64,000 bases of DNA, taken from assembly GCA_017624955.1 (NCBI GenBank), contig JAGAMA010000024.1, positions 1-64,000 of the forward strand, read 5' to 3'. A program made the position numbers and the translations under genes. Origin of the DNA: Alistipes sp. Lineage in GTDB: Bacteria > Bacteroidota > Bacteroidia > Bacteroidales > Rikenellaceae. The notes under the pieces are model-generated. The model saw only the letters and a list, made by a program, of their open reading frames with translations. It was not told where the DNA came from and made no database searches. This document shows, piece by piece, positions 44,498 through 52,816 of this stretch (position 1 is the first letter of the stretch; the number at the start of each line of letters is the position of its first letter).

Positions 44498-44850
44498 AAC
44501 TGTTTAAAAAATTAAATTTGATTAGTTTGTTGTGTTGTTTATTGTTTTGGTTTTCGTTTTTGTTACGCAGTTTTTTAGTTTTTGCCCTATTTTTTTCGTC
44601 TGTCAAAAAAAATATTTTCAAAAAATCGCTTTTTTTCTTGCCCGAAGGGCCTTTGACCCCCAAGCGCACGCTAAAACACCGACGGCTCGAAAAAATCGAG
44701 ACATCGACCGAAAACGGCCTAAGGCATTGTGTAGCACTGCCTTACGCCAATTTTCCCCATCCTTTGCACCCCTCCGTTGCTGGATGTGTGCACCTTTAGC
44801 GACCGAAATATAAGCAAAAAATTCTTTTTGTGCAACTGCCAACCTCGAAT
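44498..44850. other. Intergenic region between exbB and ansA
   Basis: AT-rich, T-tract-containing leader of exbB (44498-44640), then GC-richer DNA containing the hairpin at 44716-44748. No gene was seen. Confidence 0.55.
44711..44748 (-). terminator. Possible terminator after ansA
   Basis: On the minus strand GGCGTAAGGCAGTG and CATTGCCTTAGGCC pair imperfectly and are followed by GTTTTCGG, about 100 bp past the ansA stop. Confidence 0.5.
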
Positions 44851-45882
44851 TTATCGCGTAAATTCTCCGCGGAGTGGCACTTTGAGCTGCTCTTTGATCT
44901 GCGCCGTGCTGAGATTGGCCCCCAGGAGGTACATCAATTTCGTCACAGCGGCCTCGATCGTCATGTCGTAGCCGCTCGATACGCCGATCTGCTGCAGGCG
45001 CAGGCCCGTTTCGTAAAGGTCCATCGCCACGCCACCGCCCTTGCACTGGGTGATGTTCAGCACGATCATCCCGCGGGCGATCGCCTCCTCCAACGGACGG
45101 ATAAACCACTCGGCCGTCGGGGCGTTACCTGCACCATAGGTCTCCAGCACCACGGCCTTCAACCCCTCGATCGAGAGTATGCTGCGCAGGGTCTGCTCCG
45201 TGAGTCCCGGGAAGAGCTTGATGATGCACACCTCGTCCGAGAAGCGGGTGGCCACGCGTAGCGGCTCGTCGTAGCGCTCCGGCTGACGAATCAGGTGGTG
45301 GTGGTAGGTGATATTGACACCCACATCGGCCAGGGGCGGGTAGTTGTAGGAGTAGAAGGCGCTCAGCGCCTCGGCACTGCGCTTGGTGGTGCGGTTGGCG
45401 CGGTAGAGGTGGTTCTGGAAGTAGAGCGATACCTCGGGTACCAAGGGGTGTCCCTCCGCATCGTGTGCACCCGCGATCTCGATGGCCGTAATCAGGTTCT
45501 CACGGCCGTCGGTGCGCAGTACGCCGATCGGAATCTGGCTTCCGGTGAAGACCACGGGCTTCGTGAGGTTCTCGAACATGAAGCTCAGGGCCGAGGCGGT
45601 GTAGGACATCGTATCGGTGCCGTGCAGCACGACAAAGCCGTCGTAGCGGTCGTAGTTTTCGCGGATCAACTCGGCCAGTGTCACCCAGTTGTGGGGCTGG
45701 ACATTCGACGAGTCGATGACGGGATTCATGGTGCGCACCTCCAGATCGACCTTCAGTCGTTTCAGCGAGGGGAATTCCTCGTAGATGGCACTGAAATCGA
45801 ACGGAATGAGTGTCCCGGTGTCGGGATCGGTCTTCATACCGATCGTACCGCCCGTGTAGATAATCAGAATCGATGAACGCAT
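44851..45882 (-). CDS. ansA: Type I asparaginase
   Basis: A 343-residue cytoplasmic-type L-asparaginase. The first catalytic Thr is in IYTGGTIG (Thr10), and the second Thr-Asp pair in VVLHGTDTMSYTASAL (Thr89, Asp90). FTGSQIP and RTDGRENLITA are as in AnsA. There is no signal peptide, so it is probably the low-affinity cytoplasmic enzyme. It starts a minus-strand group but has its own terminator-like hairpin. The preceding gap contains AATTCTTAATTTTTAATTC repeats. Confidence 0.95.
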   Translation of the reverse strand: MRSSILIIYTGGTIGMKTDPDTGTLIPFDFSAIYEEFPSLKRLKVDLEVRTMNPVIDSSNVQPHNWVTLAELIRENYDRYDGFVVLHGTDTMSYTASALSFMFENLTKPVVFTGSQIPIGVLRTDGRENLITAIEIAGAHDAEGHPLVPEVSLYFQNHLYRANRTTKRSAEALSAFYSYNYPPLADVGVNITYHHHLIRQPERYDEPLRVATRFSDEVCIIKLFPGLTEQTLRSILSIEGLKAVVLETYGAGNAPTAEWFIRPLEEAIARGMIVLNITQCKGGGVAMDLYETGLRLQQIGVSSGYDMTIEAAVTKLMYLLGANLSTAQIKEQLKVPLRGEFTR

Positions 45883-45962
45883 ACCTTATCGAAATAGTTA
45901 AGCAGTCAGCAATCAGCAGTTAGCAATCAGCTGCCTTCGCAAAATATGAAAATTCTTAATTT

Positions 45963-46781
45963 TTAATTCTTAATTTGAAACATCTTTTCCGCATTGCGGG
46001 TGGTCTGCTCGGCTACCCGGTCGATGGTCACGCCAAGCAGTTCGGCCACCTTTTGCGCCGTGTGAAGCACATAGGCCGATTCGTTGCGCTTGCCGCGGTG
46101 GGGTACAGGCGTGAGGTAGGGGCAATCGGTTTCGAGGAGCAAATCCTCCAAGGCCATCTCCCGCACCGCCTCGGCCACCACACTCTTTTTATAGGTCACC
46201 ACGCCTCCGATGCCGAAGAGGAAGTTACCCTCGGTCAGCGTGCGCAGTCGTCGGTAGGTGGCCACATCCTCCGAGTAGGCGTGAAAACCGCCGCGCAACC
46301 GTTCGCCTCGGCTCTTGGCGGCCGCGTACTCTGTGGCGATGATCGCCTCCATGCGCTCCCACGCCGCGCGGGTGTGGATCGCCACGGGGAGGTCGCGCCG
46401 TGCGGCCATGCGAAGCTGTGCCACAAAGGCCTCCTCCTGCTCGGCCGTGAAGTCTTGGCTCCAATAGAAGTCCAGTCCGATCTCGCCCACGCCGCAAAAT
46501 TCGATCCCCGCAGGGGGATTGTCGAGGTAGTGCTCCACCAGCGCAAGCTCCTCGCGCCAACGGGGATTCTCGTTGATGGAGGTGGGGTGCAGACCCATCA
46601 TCGGGCGGGTCTGCGCGGGGGCTTCGCGGTGCAGCGCAAAGAGCGCTTCGTGGCTCTCGCTGTCGATGGCCGGCAACAAGAGGTACACCACGCCCGCATC
46701 GAGAGCCCGTTGCAGGGTCTCCGCGCGATCCGCATCAAAGGCCTCGTCGTAGAGGTGGGAGTGTGTATCGATCAATCGCAT
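45963..46781 (-). CDS. TatD-family metal-dependent hydrolase
   Basis: A 272-residue metallo-hydrolase/DNase of the amidohydrolase fold. Metal ligands are visible in LIDTHSHLYD (His7, His9), the GEIGLDFYW block (Glu), PVAIHTRAAWE (His), a GFHAYSED block (His), and LLETDCPYLTP (Asp). Homologues act as 3'-5' exonucleases or in tRNA/DNA quality control. The start codon lies 2 bp after the dprA stop, so the two are co-transcribed. Confidence 0.93.
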   Translation of the reverse strand: MRLIDTHSHLYDEAFDADRAETLQRALDAGVVYLLLPAIDSESHEALFALHREAPAQTRPMMGLHPTSINENPRWREELALVEHYLDNPPAGIEFCGVGEIGLDFYWSQDFTAEQEEAFVAQLRMAARRDLPVAIHTRAAWERMEAIIATEYAAAKSRGERLRGGFHAYSEDVATYRRLRTLTEGNFLFGIGGVVTYKKSVVAEAVREMALEDLLLETDCPYLTPVPHRGKRNESAYVLHTAQKVAELLGVTIDRVAEQTTRNAEKMFQIKN

Positions 46782-46783
46782 GG

Positions 46784-47884
46784 CTACAATTTCATATAAC
46801 GGTTTCCGGGGAGCTGGCGCACCGCACCGGCCAACTCCAACCCGATCAAGAGGGCCGTCAGTTCACCCGCCTCGACACCCGTCAGTTCGTGCAGCGCATC
46901 GAGCGTGAGGGGATCCGAGGTGCGGAAGCAGCCCAGCAGTCCCTCCTCGTCGCGCGTGAGGGCAGTCGTTGCAGGCGGTTCGCGGAACGAGGCGGGGTTC
47001 TCGCCCAAGTCCCACATCAGCTCGCCGACGATGTCCGAGGCGGAGGTGATGAGGCGCGCCTTTTGCGTACGGATTAAGTGGTTGGTGCCGATGGAGTTGC
47101 GGTCATTTACACGCCCCGGGAGGGCCATCACCGTGCGGTGGTAGTCGTCGGCATATTGGGCCGTGACGAGCGAGCCTCCTCCGGCGGGTGACTCGATGAC
47201 GATGCATCCGGCCGAAAGTCCTGCAATGAGGCGGTTACGCGAGAGGTAGTGCACCCCCTTGATCTTGACCTGCGAGTGCAATTCGCTGACCAACGCTCCG
47301 CCATCGTCGAGCAGTTCACGCGCCACCTGGCGATGTTGCGTGGGGGTGACTTCGGGCAGCGGATTGGCCAGGACGGCGACCGTCGGTACGCGGTGCTCGA
47401 TCGAGGCGCGGTGTGCTGCCACATCAATACCGAAGGCCAGGCCGCTGACGATCCTCAGGTCGGGAATACGCTCCGCGAGTTCGCCCACGAGCCGACGGGT
47501 CTGCTCCTGCCCGTAGTGGGTTGCCGTGCGGGTTCCTACGATTGAGAGGGTGCGCCCACCAAGGGCTGCAGGGTCGCCCTGCACATAGATCACATGGGGG
47601 TAGTCGGGAATCTCCTTCAGCAGCGCAGGGTAGGCCGCATCGGTCGAGGCGATGGGTTGGATGTGGTGGCGCTCACAGTGCTTCAGCTCGCGCTCGGCCA
47701 TCGCAAAACCTGCCTTGCGGAGCAGCTCATCGGCCACCTGCTCACGCAGCTCGGCACGCCGAATCAGCTCCTCGCGCGTGGCGGCAAAGATCTGCGCAGC
47801 ATCGCCAAACACCTCCATGAGGTGGACAATGCCCTTCACCCCTAATCCGGGGGTCATCGTCAGCGCAAGATCCTCGATTTTCAT
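46784..47884 (-). CDS. dprA: DNA-processing protein DprA
   Basis: A 366-residue ssDNA-binding RecA loader used in natural transformation and plasmid or phage DNA processing. An N-terminal helix-hairpin-helix-like SAM region (1-70), then the Rossmann-like core with IVGTRTATHYGQEQTRRLV, IVSGLAFGIDVAAHRASI, RNRLIAGLSAGCIVIESPAGGGSLVTAQYA (in parts) and ALPGRVNDRNSIGTNHLI, and a C-terminal winged-helix-like DML1 region (about 305-366). It is complete. It precedes a TatD-family gene, a frequent pairing. Confidence 0.95.
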   Translation of the reverse strand: MKIEDLALTMTPGLGVKGIVHLMEVFGDAAQIFAATREELIRRAELREQVADELLRKAGFAMAERELKHCERHHIQPIASTDAAYPALLKEIPDYPHVIYVQGDPAALGGRTLSIVGTRTATHYGQEQTRRLVGELAERIPDLRIVSGLAFGIDVAAHRASIEHRVPTVAVLANPLPEVTPTQHRQVARELLDDGGALVSELHSQVKIKGVHYLSRNRLIAGLSAGCIVIESPAGGGSLVTAQYADDYHRTVMALPGRVNDRNSIGTNHLIRTQKARLITSASDIVGELMWDLGENPASFREPPATTALTRDEEGLLGCFRTSDPLTLDALHELTGVEAGELTALLIGLELAGAVRQLPGNRYMKL

Positions 47885-47905
47885 CCCTTTGCCTTTTTCG
47901 CAATG

Positions 47906-47913
47906 TAAAGTTA
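47906..47913 (-). promoter_or_regulatory. -7-like element (TAACTTTA on the minus strand) for dprA
   Basis: TAAAGTTA on the plus strand, 21 bp before the dprA start. It is the same variant as before rnhB. Confidence 0.4.
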
Positions 47914-47932
47914 CACCTTTTTTCTAAAAAAC

Positions 47933-47961
47933 AAAAAAGAGTGCCCCGAATGACACTCTTT
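47933..47961 (-). terminator. Terminator of the beta-barrel gene
   Basis: On the minus strand AAAGAGTG-TCATTCGGGG-CACTCTTT is followed by TTTG, 25 bp past the stop at 47987. Confidence 0.75.
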
Positions 47962-47986
47962 GTGATGCTGCCGATTGGCCGCAGGG

Positions 47987-48625
47987 CTAAAACTCGAAGC
48001 CGACACGGATGGTTAGGCCACCCTCGTTGTAGTCCTCCAAAAATTGCATGGTATAGCCCGCACCGATGTTGATTGCACCCCAATTCCCTAACCGAATTCG
48101 TGCACCGACGGTGGGCGAACAATAAGGGCCGAAATAGGTACCCACGGTATAACCACCACGCACATCGACAAAAGGAGTCGCGCGACGATTGATGAAATCA
48201 TAGCGCACATCGACAAAGATAGGAGCTTCATAGGCATCCTCGTCAAAATAGTAATGAAATCCGACACCGCCACCTATAAATAATTTTGGGCGAATCTGAT
48301 AACCATAAACCCCTGATAATTCGATGCGGGAACACTCTCCGATGGTTTCGGCGTATTCCACAAACCAACGATGCCCTTGTTCGAGTCCGGCAGTTTTCTC
48401 TTTTATGTTTCGTACTATGCTAATTCGCTCTACTTCATTGGATTGAAATACAAAGATGCTTCCGTCGCGGGTTTGAATTTTGATGGTTTCGCCGGACGTG
48501 TATTCGATTACCGAGCCGCGAATTTCGCTGCCGTTTTTCAGATAGACCACCTCGTCGTAGCGTTGTGCCGAAAGCTCCGCAACTACGAAAAGTGCTACCA
48601 ATGTCAAAAAGAGTTTTCTCATCAT
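47987..48625 (-). CDS. Small outer-membrane beta-barrel protein
   Basis: A 212-residue exported protein with a signal peptide ending ELSAQ (about residue 20). Residues 22-75 form a small beta domain (VYLKNGSEIRGSVIEYTSGE, IKIQTRDGSIFVFQSNEVER) like Sm-type or envelope stress domains that precede barrels in Bacteroidota. The rest is an eight-strand-sized barrel ending in an aromatic (TIRVGFEF). Function is unknown. Its promoter and terminator show it to be a single-gene unit; a start 3 bp later is equally good. Confidence 0.8.
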   Translation of the reverse strand: MMRKLFLTLVALFVVAELSAQRYDEVVYLKNGSEIRGSVIEYTSGETIKIQTRDGSIFVFQSNEVERISIVRNIKEKTAGLEQGHRWFVEYAETIGECSRIELSGVYGYQIRPKLFIGGGVGFHYYFDEDAYEAPIFVDVRYDFINRRATPFVDVRGGYTVGTYFGPYCSPTVGARIRLGNWGAINIGAGYTMQFLEDYNEGGLTIRVGFEF

Positions 48626-48670
48626 CGGGTTGGGTTCTTGTTGTTAGCCTATATGGACCAAGGCGTTGTA

Positions 48671-48678
48671 CAAATATA
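48671..48678 (-). promoter_or_regulatory. -7 element (TATATTTG on the minus strand)
   Basis: CAAATATA on the plus strand, 45 bp before the beta-barrel gene start. Confidence 0.6.
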
Positions 48679-48792
48679 CAACTTTTGGCGTATGTCCCAC
48701 ACATTTAACCCCCGATTCACAGCTAACATGCGAAGTTTTTTCACTTTTCGATGGAAAAAAGGTGTAAATTTTGTGGAAAAGAAAAAAGTTTG

Positions 48793-48800
48793 TATATTTG
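48793..48800 (+). promoter_or_regulatory. -7 element (TATATTTG) of tRNA-Cys
   Basis: TATATTTG matches TAnnTTTG and lies 14 bp before the tRNA 5' end. Confidence 0.65.
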
Positions 48801-48814
48801 CACTCCGAAATGCT

Positions 48815-48888
48815 GGTCTGATGGCCGAGTGGCTAGGCACAGCTCTGCAAAAGCTGCTACAGCGGTTCGAATCCGCTTCAGACCTCCA
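48815..48888 (+). tRNA. tRNA-Cys (GCA anticodon), CCA encoded
   Basis: The acceptor stem GGTCTGA pairs with TCAGACC. A short D arm (GCC/GGC) follows, then the anticodon stem CAGCT/AGCTG with loop CTGCAAA (anticodon GCA), T arm AGCGG-TTCGAAT-CCGCT, discriminator U73 (the Cys identity base) and an encoded CCA. It is immediately followed by a terminator. Confidence 0.95.
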
Positions 48889-49467
48889 GGCGCTACCCGA
48901 TGGGTGGCGCTTTTTTGTTTTTAAGGCTTTAGGTGTGGTAGGTGGCGCGGAGTCCGAGACTCCCATGTCGCGTGAAAGGCAACCATCGTGAGCGAGCTCC
49001 CGCAGTTGCCTCCCACGCGCCACAGCAAGCTGTCGCGCCACCCCTGGTCGTTGCGTATTGCTCACCTTTGGAAACAGGGTTGCGGGGATAGAACGAGTTG
49101 ATTGCTCGCGCGATAGCGCTGCGCCGAAGAGGTATCCCCGCGAGTTCGGGCAAAGCCCTCACTTCGAATCGCTTCAGACCTCCAGGCGCTACCCGATGGG
49201 TGGCGCTTTTTTGTTTTTATGGCTTTAGGTGTGGTAGGTGGCGCGGAGTCCGAGACTCCCATGTCGCGTGAGAGGCAACCATCGTGAGCGAGCCCCCGCA
49301 GTTGCCTCCCACGCGCCCCAGCAAGCTGTCGCGCCACCCATGGTCGTTGCGCGTTGCTCACCTTTGGAAACAGGGTTGCGGGGATAGAACGAGTTGATTG
49401 CTCGCGCGATAGCGCTGCGCCGAAGAGGTATCCCCGCGAGTTCGGGCAGAGCCCTCACTTCGAATCC
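48866..49467 (+). repeat. Tandem 296-297 bp duplication starting in the tRNA-Cys T loop
   Basis: Two near-identical units run 48866-49162 and 49163-49458, with a partial third start at 49459. Each begins with TTCGAATC, the T-loop sequence of the tRNA. The second unit therefore repeats the tRNA 3' end (GCTTCAGACCTCCA) and its terminator hairpin without the rest of the tRNA, and lacks one C of CCGCT. The body is GC-rich with several hairpins and contains no convincing gene. Confidence 0.9.
48890..48916 (+). terminator. tRNA-Cys terminator
   Basis: GCGCTACCC-GAT-GGGTGGCGC (one wobble pair) followed by TTTTTT. An identical hairpin occurs in the second repeat unit at 49186-49212. Confidence 0.85.
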
Positions 49468-49541
49468 GCGCGTACATACAGATTTACATACACTTTTTTC
49501 AATTTTCGGGAGCGAGGTGTGTGCGTTTTCGTTCTTTTTCG

Positions 49542-49549
49542 TACCTTTG
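49542..49549 (+). promoter_or_regulatory. -7 element (TACCTTTG) of the M3 peptidase gene
   Basis: TACCTTTG matches TAnnTTTG, 34 bp before the chosen start at 49584. It therefore lies downstream of the earlier in-frame ATG at 49521, which would lie outside the transcript. Confidence 0.65.
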
Positions 49550-49583
49550 TCCGAAACGATTCATTCACAAAAACATAACAACC

Positions 49584-51677
49584 ATGAAGAAACTCTTGCT
49601 TCTGGCGATGGCTGTCGCCGCCTGCGGGTGCAGTGGCAACAAGTCCGCCAACCCCCTCTTTAACGAGTTCGATGCCCCCTTTGGCATCGCCCCCTTCAGC
49701 GAGATCACGATTGAGGATTACCGCGAGGGTCTTTTGAAGGGTATGGAGGAGCAGAAGGCCGAGATTGCGGCCATCGTAGCCTCCACCGAGGAGCCCACGT
49801 TCGAGAATACGATCGTAGCCCTCGATCAAAGCGGTGAGCTGCTGCGCAAGGTGCGCGGTGTCTTCTCGCCCCTCTCGTCGAGCAACTCGACCGACGAGAT
49901 GCGCGCCCTGGAGAAGGAGCTCTCGCCCCTCTTCTCGGCCCACAGCGACGATATCAACCTCAACGCCGAGCTCTTTGCCCGTGTCAAGGCGGTCTATGAG
50001 CAGCGCGAGTCGCTCGACCTGACGGCCGAGGAGCAGAAGGTGCTTGAGAACCAATACAAGCGCTTCGTAAACAGCGGTGCCGAACTCGGTGCCGAGGAGC
50101 AGGCTCGTCTGCGCGAGCTCAACACGCAGCTCTCGATGCTGCAGCTCAACTTCTCGCAGAACCTGCTGCACGAGACGAACAACACGTTTGTTGTCGTGGA
50201 GTCGATCGAGGAGCTGGCCGGTCTTCCGGAGGGCAACATTGCCGCCGCAGCCAAGATGGCCGAGGAGCAGGGTCAGCCGGGCAAGTGGATGTTCAACATG
50301 CAGCGTCCGAGCTGCAACCCCGTGCTGCAGTACTGCTCGAACCGTGCCCTGCGCGAGAAGGTCTACAACGCCTACTACAACCGTGGCAACGTGGATAACG
50401 AGTACGACAACAAGGCGATCTCGGCCGAGATCGTGAAGCTGCGCCTGGAGAAGGCCAAGCTGATGGGCTTCGAGAACTACGCCCAGATGGCCCTCGAGGA
50501 GCGCATGGCCAAGACCCCCGAGGCAGTTTATGCCCTGCTCGATCAGGTGTGGGCCCCTGCCGTGAAGAAGGCCAAGGAGGAGCTCAACGACATCCGTGCC
50601 GAGATTAAGAAGGAGGGCCACTCGTTCGAGCCCGCCGGTTGGGACTACATGTACTACCTCGACAAGGCCAAGCGCGCCAAGTTTGCCGTCGATGAGCAGG
50701 AGATCCGCAACTACCTCGAGATTGGCAACGTGATGCAGGGTATCTTCCATGTGGCAGGTCAGCTCTACGGTCTGCAGTTCAAGGAGATCACCTCGGAGGT
50801 ACCCTCCTACGAGCCGACGGCCAAAGCCTATGAGGTGATCGACCGCGACGGCAAGACGTTGGCCATCTTCTACAGCGACAACTTCCCCCGCGCCTCGAAG
50901 CGTGCCGGTGCCTGGTGCACGAGCTTCCGTGGCCAGAGCTACAACGGCGAGGAGCGCGTGATTCCGATCGTTGTGAACTGCTGCAACATGACCGCCCCGA
51001 CGGGTGACGGCCCGGCGCTGCAGAGCATCGACAATGTGGAGACCCTCTTCCACGAGTTCGGCCACGCCCTGCACAGCTTTATGCGCGACGTGCGCTACAA
51101 CAGCGCTGCCGGTGTGGAGCGTGACTTCGTGGAGCTCCCCTCGCAGATCAACGAGCATTGGGCCTTTGAACCGGAGGTGCTGAAGGTCTACGCCAAGCAC
51201 TACGAGACGGGCGAGGTGATCCCGATGGAGCTGGTCGAGAAGATCGTCGAGAGCTCGAAGTATGGCCAGGGCTTCGCTACGGTGGAGTATGTAGCCGCTT
51301 CGCTCAGCGATATGGACCTGCATGTGCTGACCGAGGTCCCCGAGAACCTCAATGTGATGGATTTCGAGGCCGAGAAGCTCGCTGCGCGCGGCATCCCCTC
51401 GCAGATCCTGCCCCGCTACCGCATGACCAACTTCAGCCACACGATGGGTGGCGGTTACACGGCCGGCTACTATAGCTACATGTGGGCCGAGGTGTTGGAT
51501 GCCGATGCCTTCGATGCCTTTGCCGAGACGGGCGACATCTACAACCAGGAGGTGGCAGCCGCTTTTCGCAAGTATGTCCTCACGCCGGGCGGTATCGACG
51601 ACGGTATGGTGATGTACAAGAACTTCCGCGGTCGTGAGCCGAAGATTGATGCCCTGCTGCGCAATCGCGGTTTGTAA
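49584..51677 (+). CDS. M3-family metallopeptidase (peptidyl-dipeptidase/oligopeptidase type), lipoprotein
   Basis: A 697-residue zinc peptidase with a lipoprotein signal (MAVAACGCSG), so it should act in the periplasm or at the surface, unlike the cytoplasmic E. coli Dcp/OpdA enzymes. The body matches the M3A family throughout (FGIAPFSEITIEDYREGLLKGM start in pieces, PPLSSSNSTDEMRALEKELSP, RPSCNPVLQYC). The zinc site HEFGH is at residues 490-494 (ETLFHEFGHALHSFM), with the third ligand Glu about 25 residues on (ERDFVELPSQINEHWAFE). The C-terminal MGGGYTAGYYSYMWAEVL carries the substrate-binding Tyr/His set. Probably degrades small peptides imported across the outer membrane. Confidence 0.94.
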   Translation: MKKLLLLAMAVAACGCSGNKSANPLFNEFDAPFGIAPFSEITIEDYREGLLKGMEEQKAEIAAIVASTEEPTFENTIVALDQSGELLRKVRGVFSPLSSSNSTDEMRALEKELSPLFSAHSDDINLNAELFARVKAVYEQRESLDLTAEEQKVLENQYKRFVNSGAELGAEEQARLRELNTQLSMLQLNFSQNLLHETNNTFVVVESIEELAGLPEGNIAAAAKMAEEQGQPGKWMFNMQRPSCNPVLQYCSNRALREKVYNAYYNRGNVDNEYDNKAISAEIVKLRLEKAKLMGFENYAQMALEERMAKTPEAVYALLDQVWAPAVKKAKEELNDIRAEIKKEGHSFEPAGWDYMYYLDKAKRAKFAVDEQEIRNYLEIGNVMQGIFHVAGQLYGLQFKEITSEVPSYEPTAKAYEVIDRDGKTLAIFYSDNFPRASKRAGAWCTSFRGQSYNGEERVIPIVVNCCNMTAPTGDGPALQSIDNVETLFHEFGHALHSFMRDVRYNSAAGVERDFVELPSQINEHWAFEPEVLKVYAKHYETGEVIPMELVEKIVESSKYGQGFATVEYVAASLSDMDLHVLTEVPENLNVMDFEAEKLAARGIPSQILPRYRMTNFSHTMGGGYTAGYYSYMWAEVLDADAFDAFAETGDIYNQEVAAAFRKYVLTPGGIDDGMVMYKNFRGREPKIDALLRNRGL

Positions 51678-51691
51678 TAGATTGTTTAGAT

Positions 51692-51721
51692 AAGGTGCTT
51701 GGCTGTCCAAGCACCTTTTTT
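51692..51721 (+). terminator. Terminator after the M3 peptidase
   Basis: AAGGTGCTTGG-CTGT-CCAAGCACCTT followed by a T run. Confidence 0.88.
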
Positions 51722-51735
51722 ACCCTTTTATAGCG

Positions 51736-52761
51736 ATGATTTACTTTGATTCGGATTACATGGCCGGTGCACACCCCGAGGTGCTGAAACGGCTCGTTGA
51801 GACCAATACGGAGCAGACCGTAGGCTACGGCTGCGACGACTACACGAAGCGGGCGGTGGAGCTGATCCGCGAGGCGTGTGGATTGCCCGAGGCGCGCGTG
51901 CAACTCTTGGTGGGTGGTACGCAGACCAATGCCACGCTTATTGATGCCCTTTTGGCGCGTCACGAGGGGGTGCTGGCCGCCGAGACAGGTCACATTGCCG
52001 TCCACGAGGCGGGCGCTGTGGAGGCCTCGGGACACAAGGTCCTGACCCTGCCGAGCCACGACGGCAAAGTCGCTGCCGAGGAGGTGGAACACTACATCGA
52101 GGAGTTCTACCGCGACGAGACCTACGAACACATGGTAGCCCCCGGAATGCTCTACATTTCGCAACCTACGGAGTATGGTACGACCTACTCGAAGGCCGAG
52201 TTGGAGGCCCTGGCCGCGGTGTGTCGCAAGGCCGAGATTCCGCTCTACATCGACGGTGCGCGCCTGGGCTATGCCCTGGCGGCCGAAGGGAACGACCTTT
52301 CGCTCAAGGAGCTTGCCGCGCTGGCCGATGTATTTTATATAGGTGGTACGAAGGTCGGAGCCCTATTTGGCGAGGCGGTCGTTGTGCGCGACCCGAAGCG
52401 ACTTCCGCACCTCTTTCCGCTTGTGAAGCAACACGGTGCACTCCTGGCCAAGGGTCGTCTGCTGGGGCTGCAATTTGAGGCCCTTTTTACGGGGGGACTC
52501 TATGAGCAGATCGGTCGGAAGGCCGTGGCCCAGGCGCTCCGCATCCGCGAGGCGTTCCGCGCCAAGGGGTACGAGGTGGTTGTTCCCTCGCCCACGAATC
52601 AGCAGTTCTTCCGCCTGCCGAATGAGGTGATCGACCGCCTGAAGCAGGAGGCGAGCTTCGAGCTTTGGGGCCCGCGTGGCGCGACCGAGACGGTCGTCCG
52701 CTTTGTGACGGGTTGGTCCACGACCGACGAGGATGTGGATCGGCTGATCGCGATGCTGTAA
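51736..52761 (+). CDS. Threonine-aldolase-like PLP enzyme (beta-eliminating lyase fold)
   Basis: A 341-residue fold-type I PLP enzyme of the low-specificity threonine aldolase group. YFDSDYMAGAHPEVL and YGCDDYTKRAVELI form the N-terminal signature; GGTQTNATLIDALL binds the cofactor phosphate. His and Glu follow in ETGHIAVHEAGAVEASGHKV. Asp173 in YIDGARLGYAL contacts the pyridine N, and the Schiff-base lysine is Lys206 in YIGGTKVGALFGE. It probably splits L-threonine/allo-threonine to glycine and acetaldehyde. It follows the peptidase after a terminator, so it may have its own promoter. Confidence 0.9.
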   Translation: MIYFDSDYMAGAHPEVLKRLVETNTEQTVGYGCDDYTKRAVELIREACGLPEARVQLLVGGTQTNATLIDALLARHEGVLAAETGHIAVHEAGAVEASGHKVLTLPSHDGKVAAEEVEHYIEEFYRDETYEHMVAPGMLYISQPTEYGTTYSKAELEALAAVCRKAEIPLYIDGARLGYALAAEGNDLSLKELAALADVFYIGGTKVGALFGEAVVVRDPKRLPHLFPLVKQHGALLAKGRLLGLQFEALFTGGLYEQIGRKAVAQALRIREAFRAKGYEVVVPSPTNQQFFRLPNEVIDRLKQEASFELWGPRGATETVVRFVTGWSTTDEDVDRLIAML

Positions 52762-52762
52762 C

Positions 52763-52798
52763 AAATAAGCGCCAACCCGTGAGGATTGGCGCTTATTT
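52763..52798 (+). terminator. Bidirectional terminator between convergent genes
   Basis: AAATAAGCGCCAA and TTGGCGCTTATTT form a perfect 13-bp stem directly after the aldolase stop. It can also serve the convergent transporter gene. Confidence 0.85.
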
Positions 52799-52816
52799 AT
52801 TTACCATAGCTCGGTC

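Noticed and set aside
48649..49065. Open frames opposite the tRNA-Cys and in the 296-bp repeats
   Set aside because: The translation includes the reverse complement of the tRNA, a common source of spurious annotated proteins. The frames vary between repeat copies.
49455..51710. 751-codon open frame antisense to the M3 peptidase
   Set aside because: Same effect; the sense frame carries the HEFGH zinc site and family motifs throughout.
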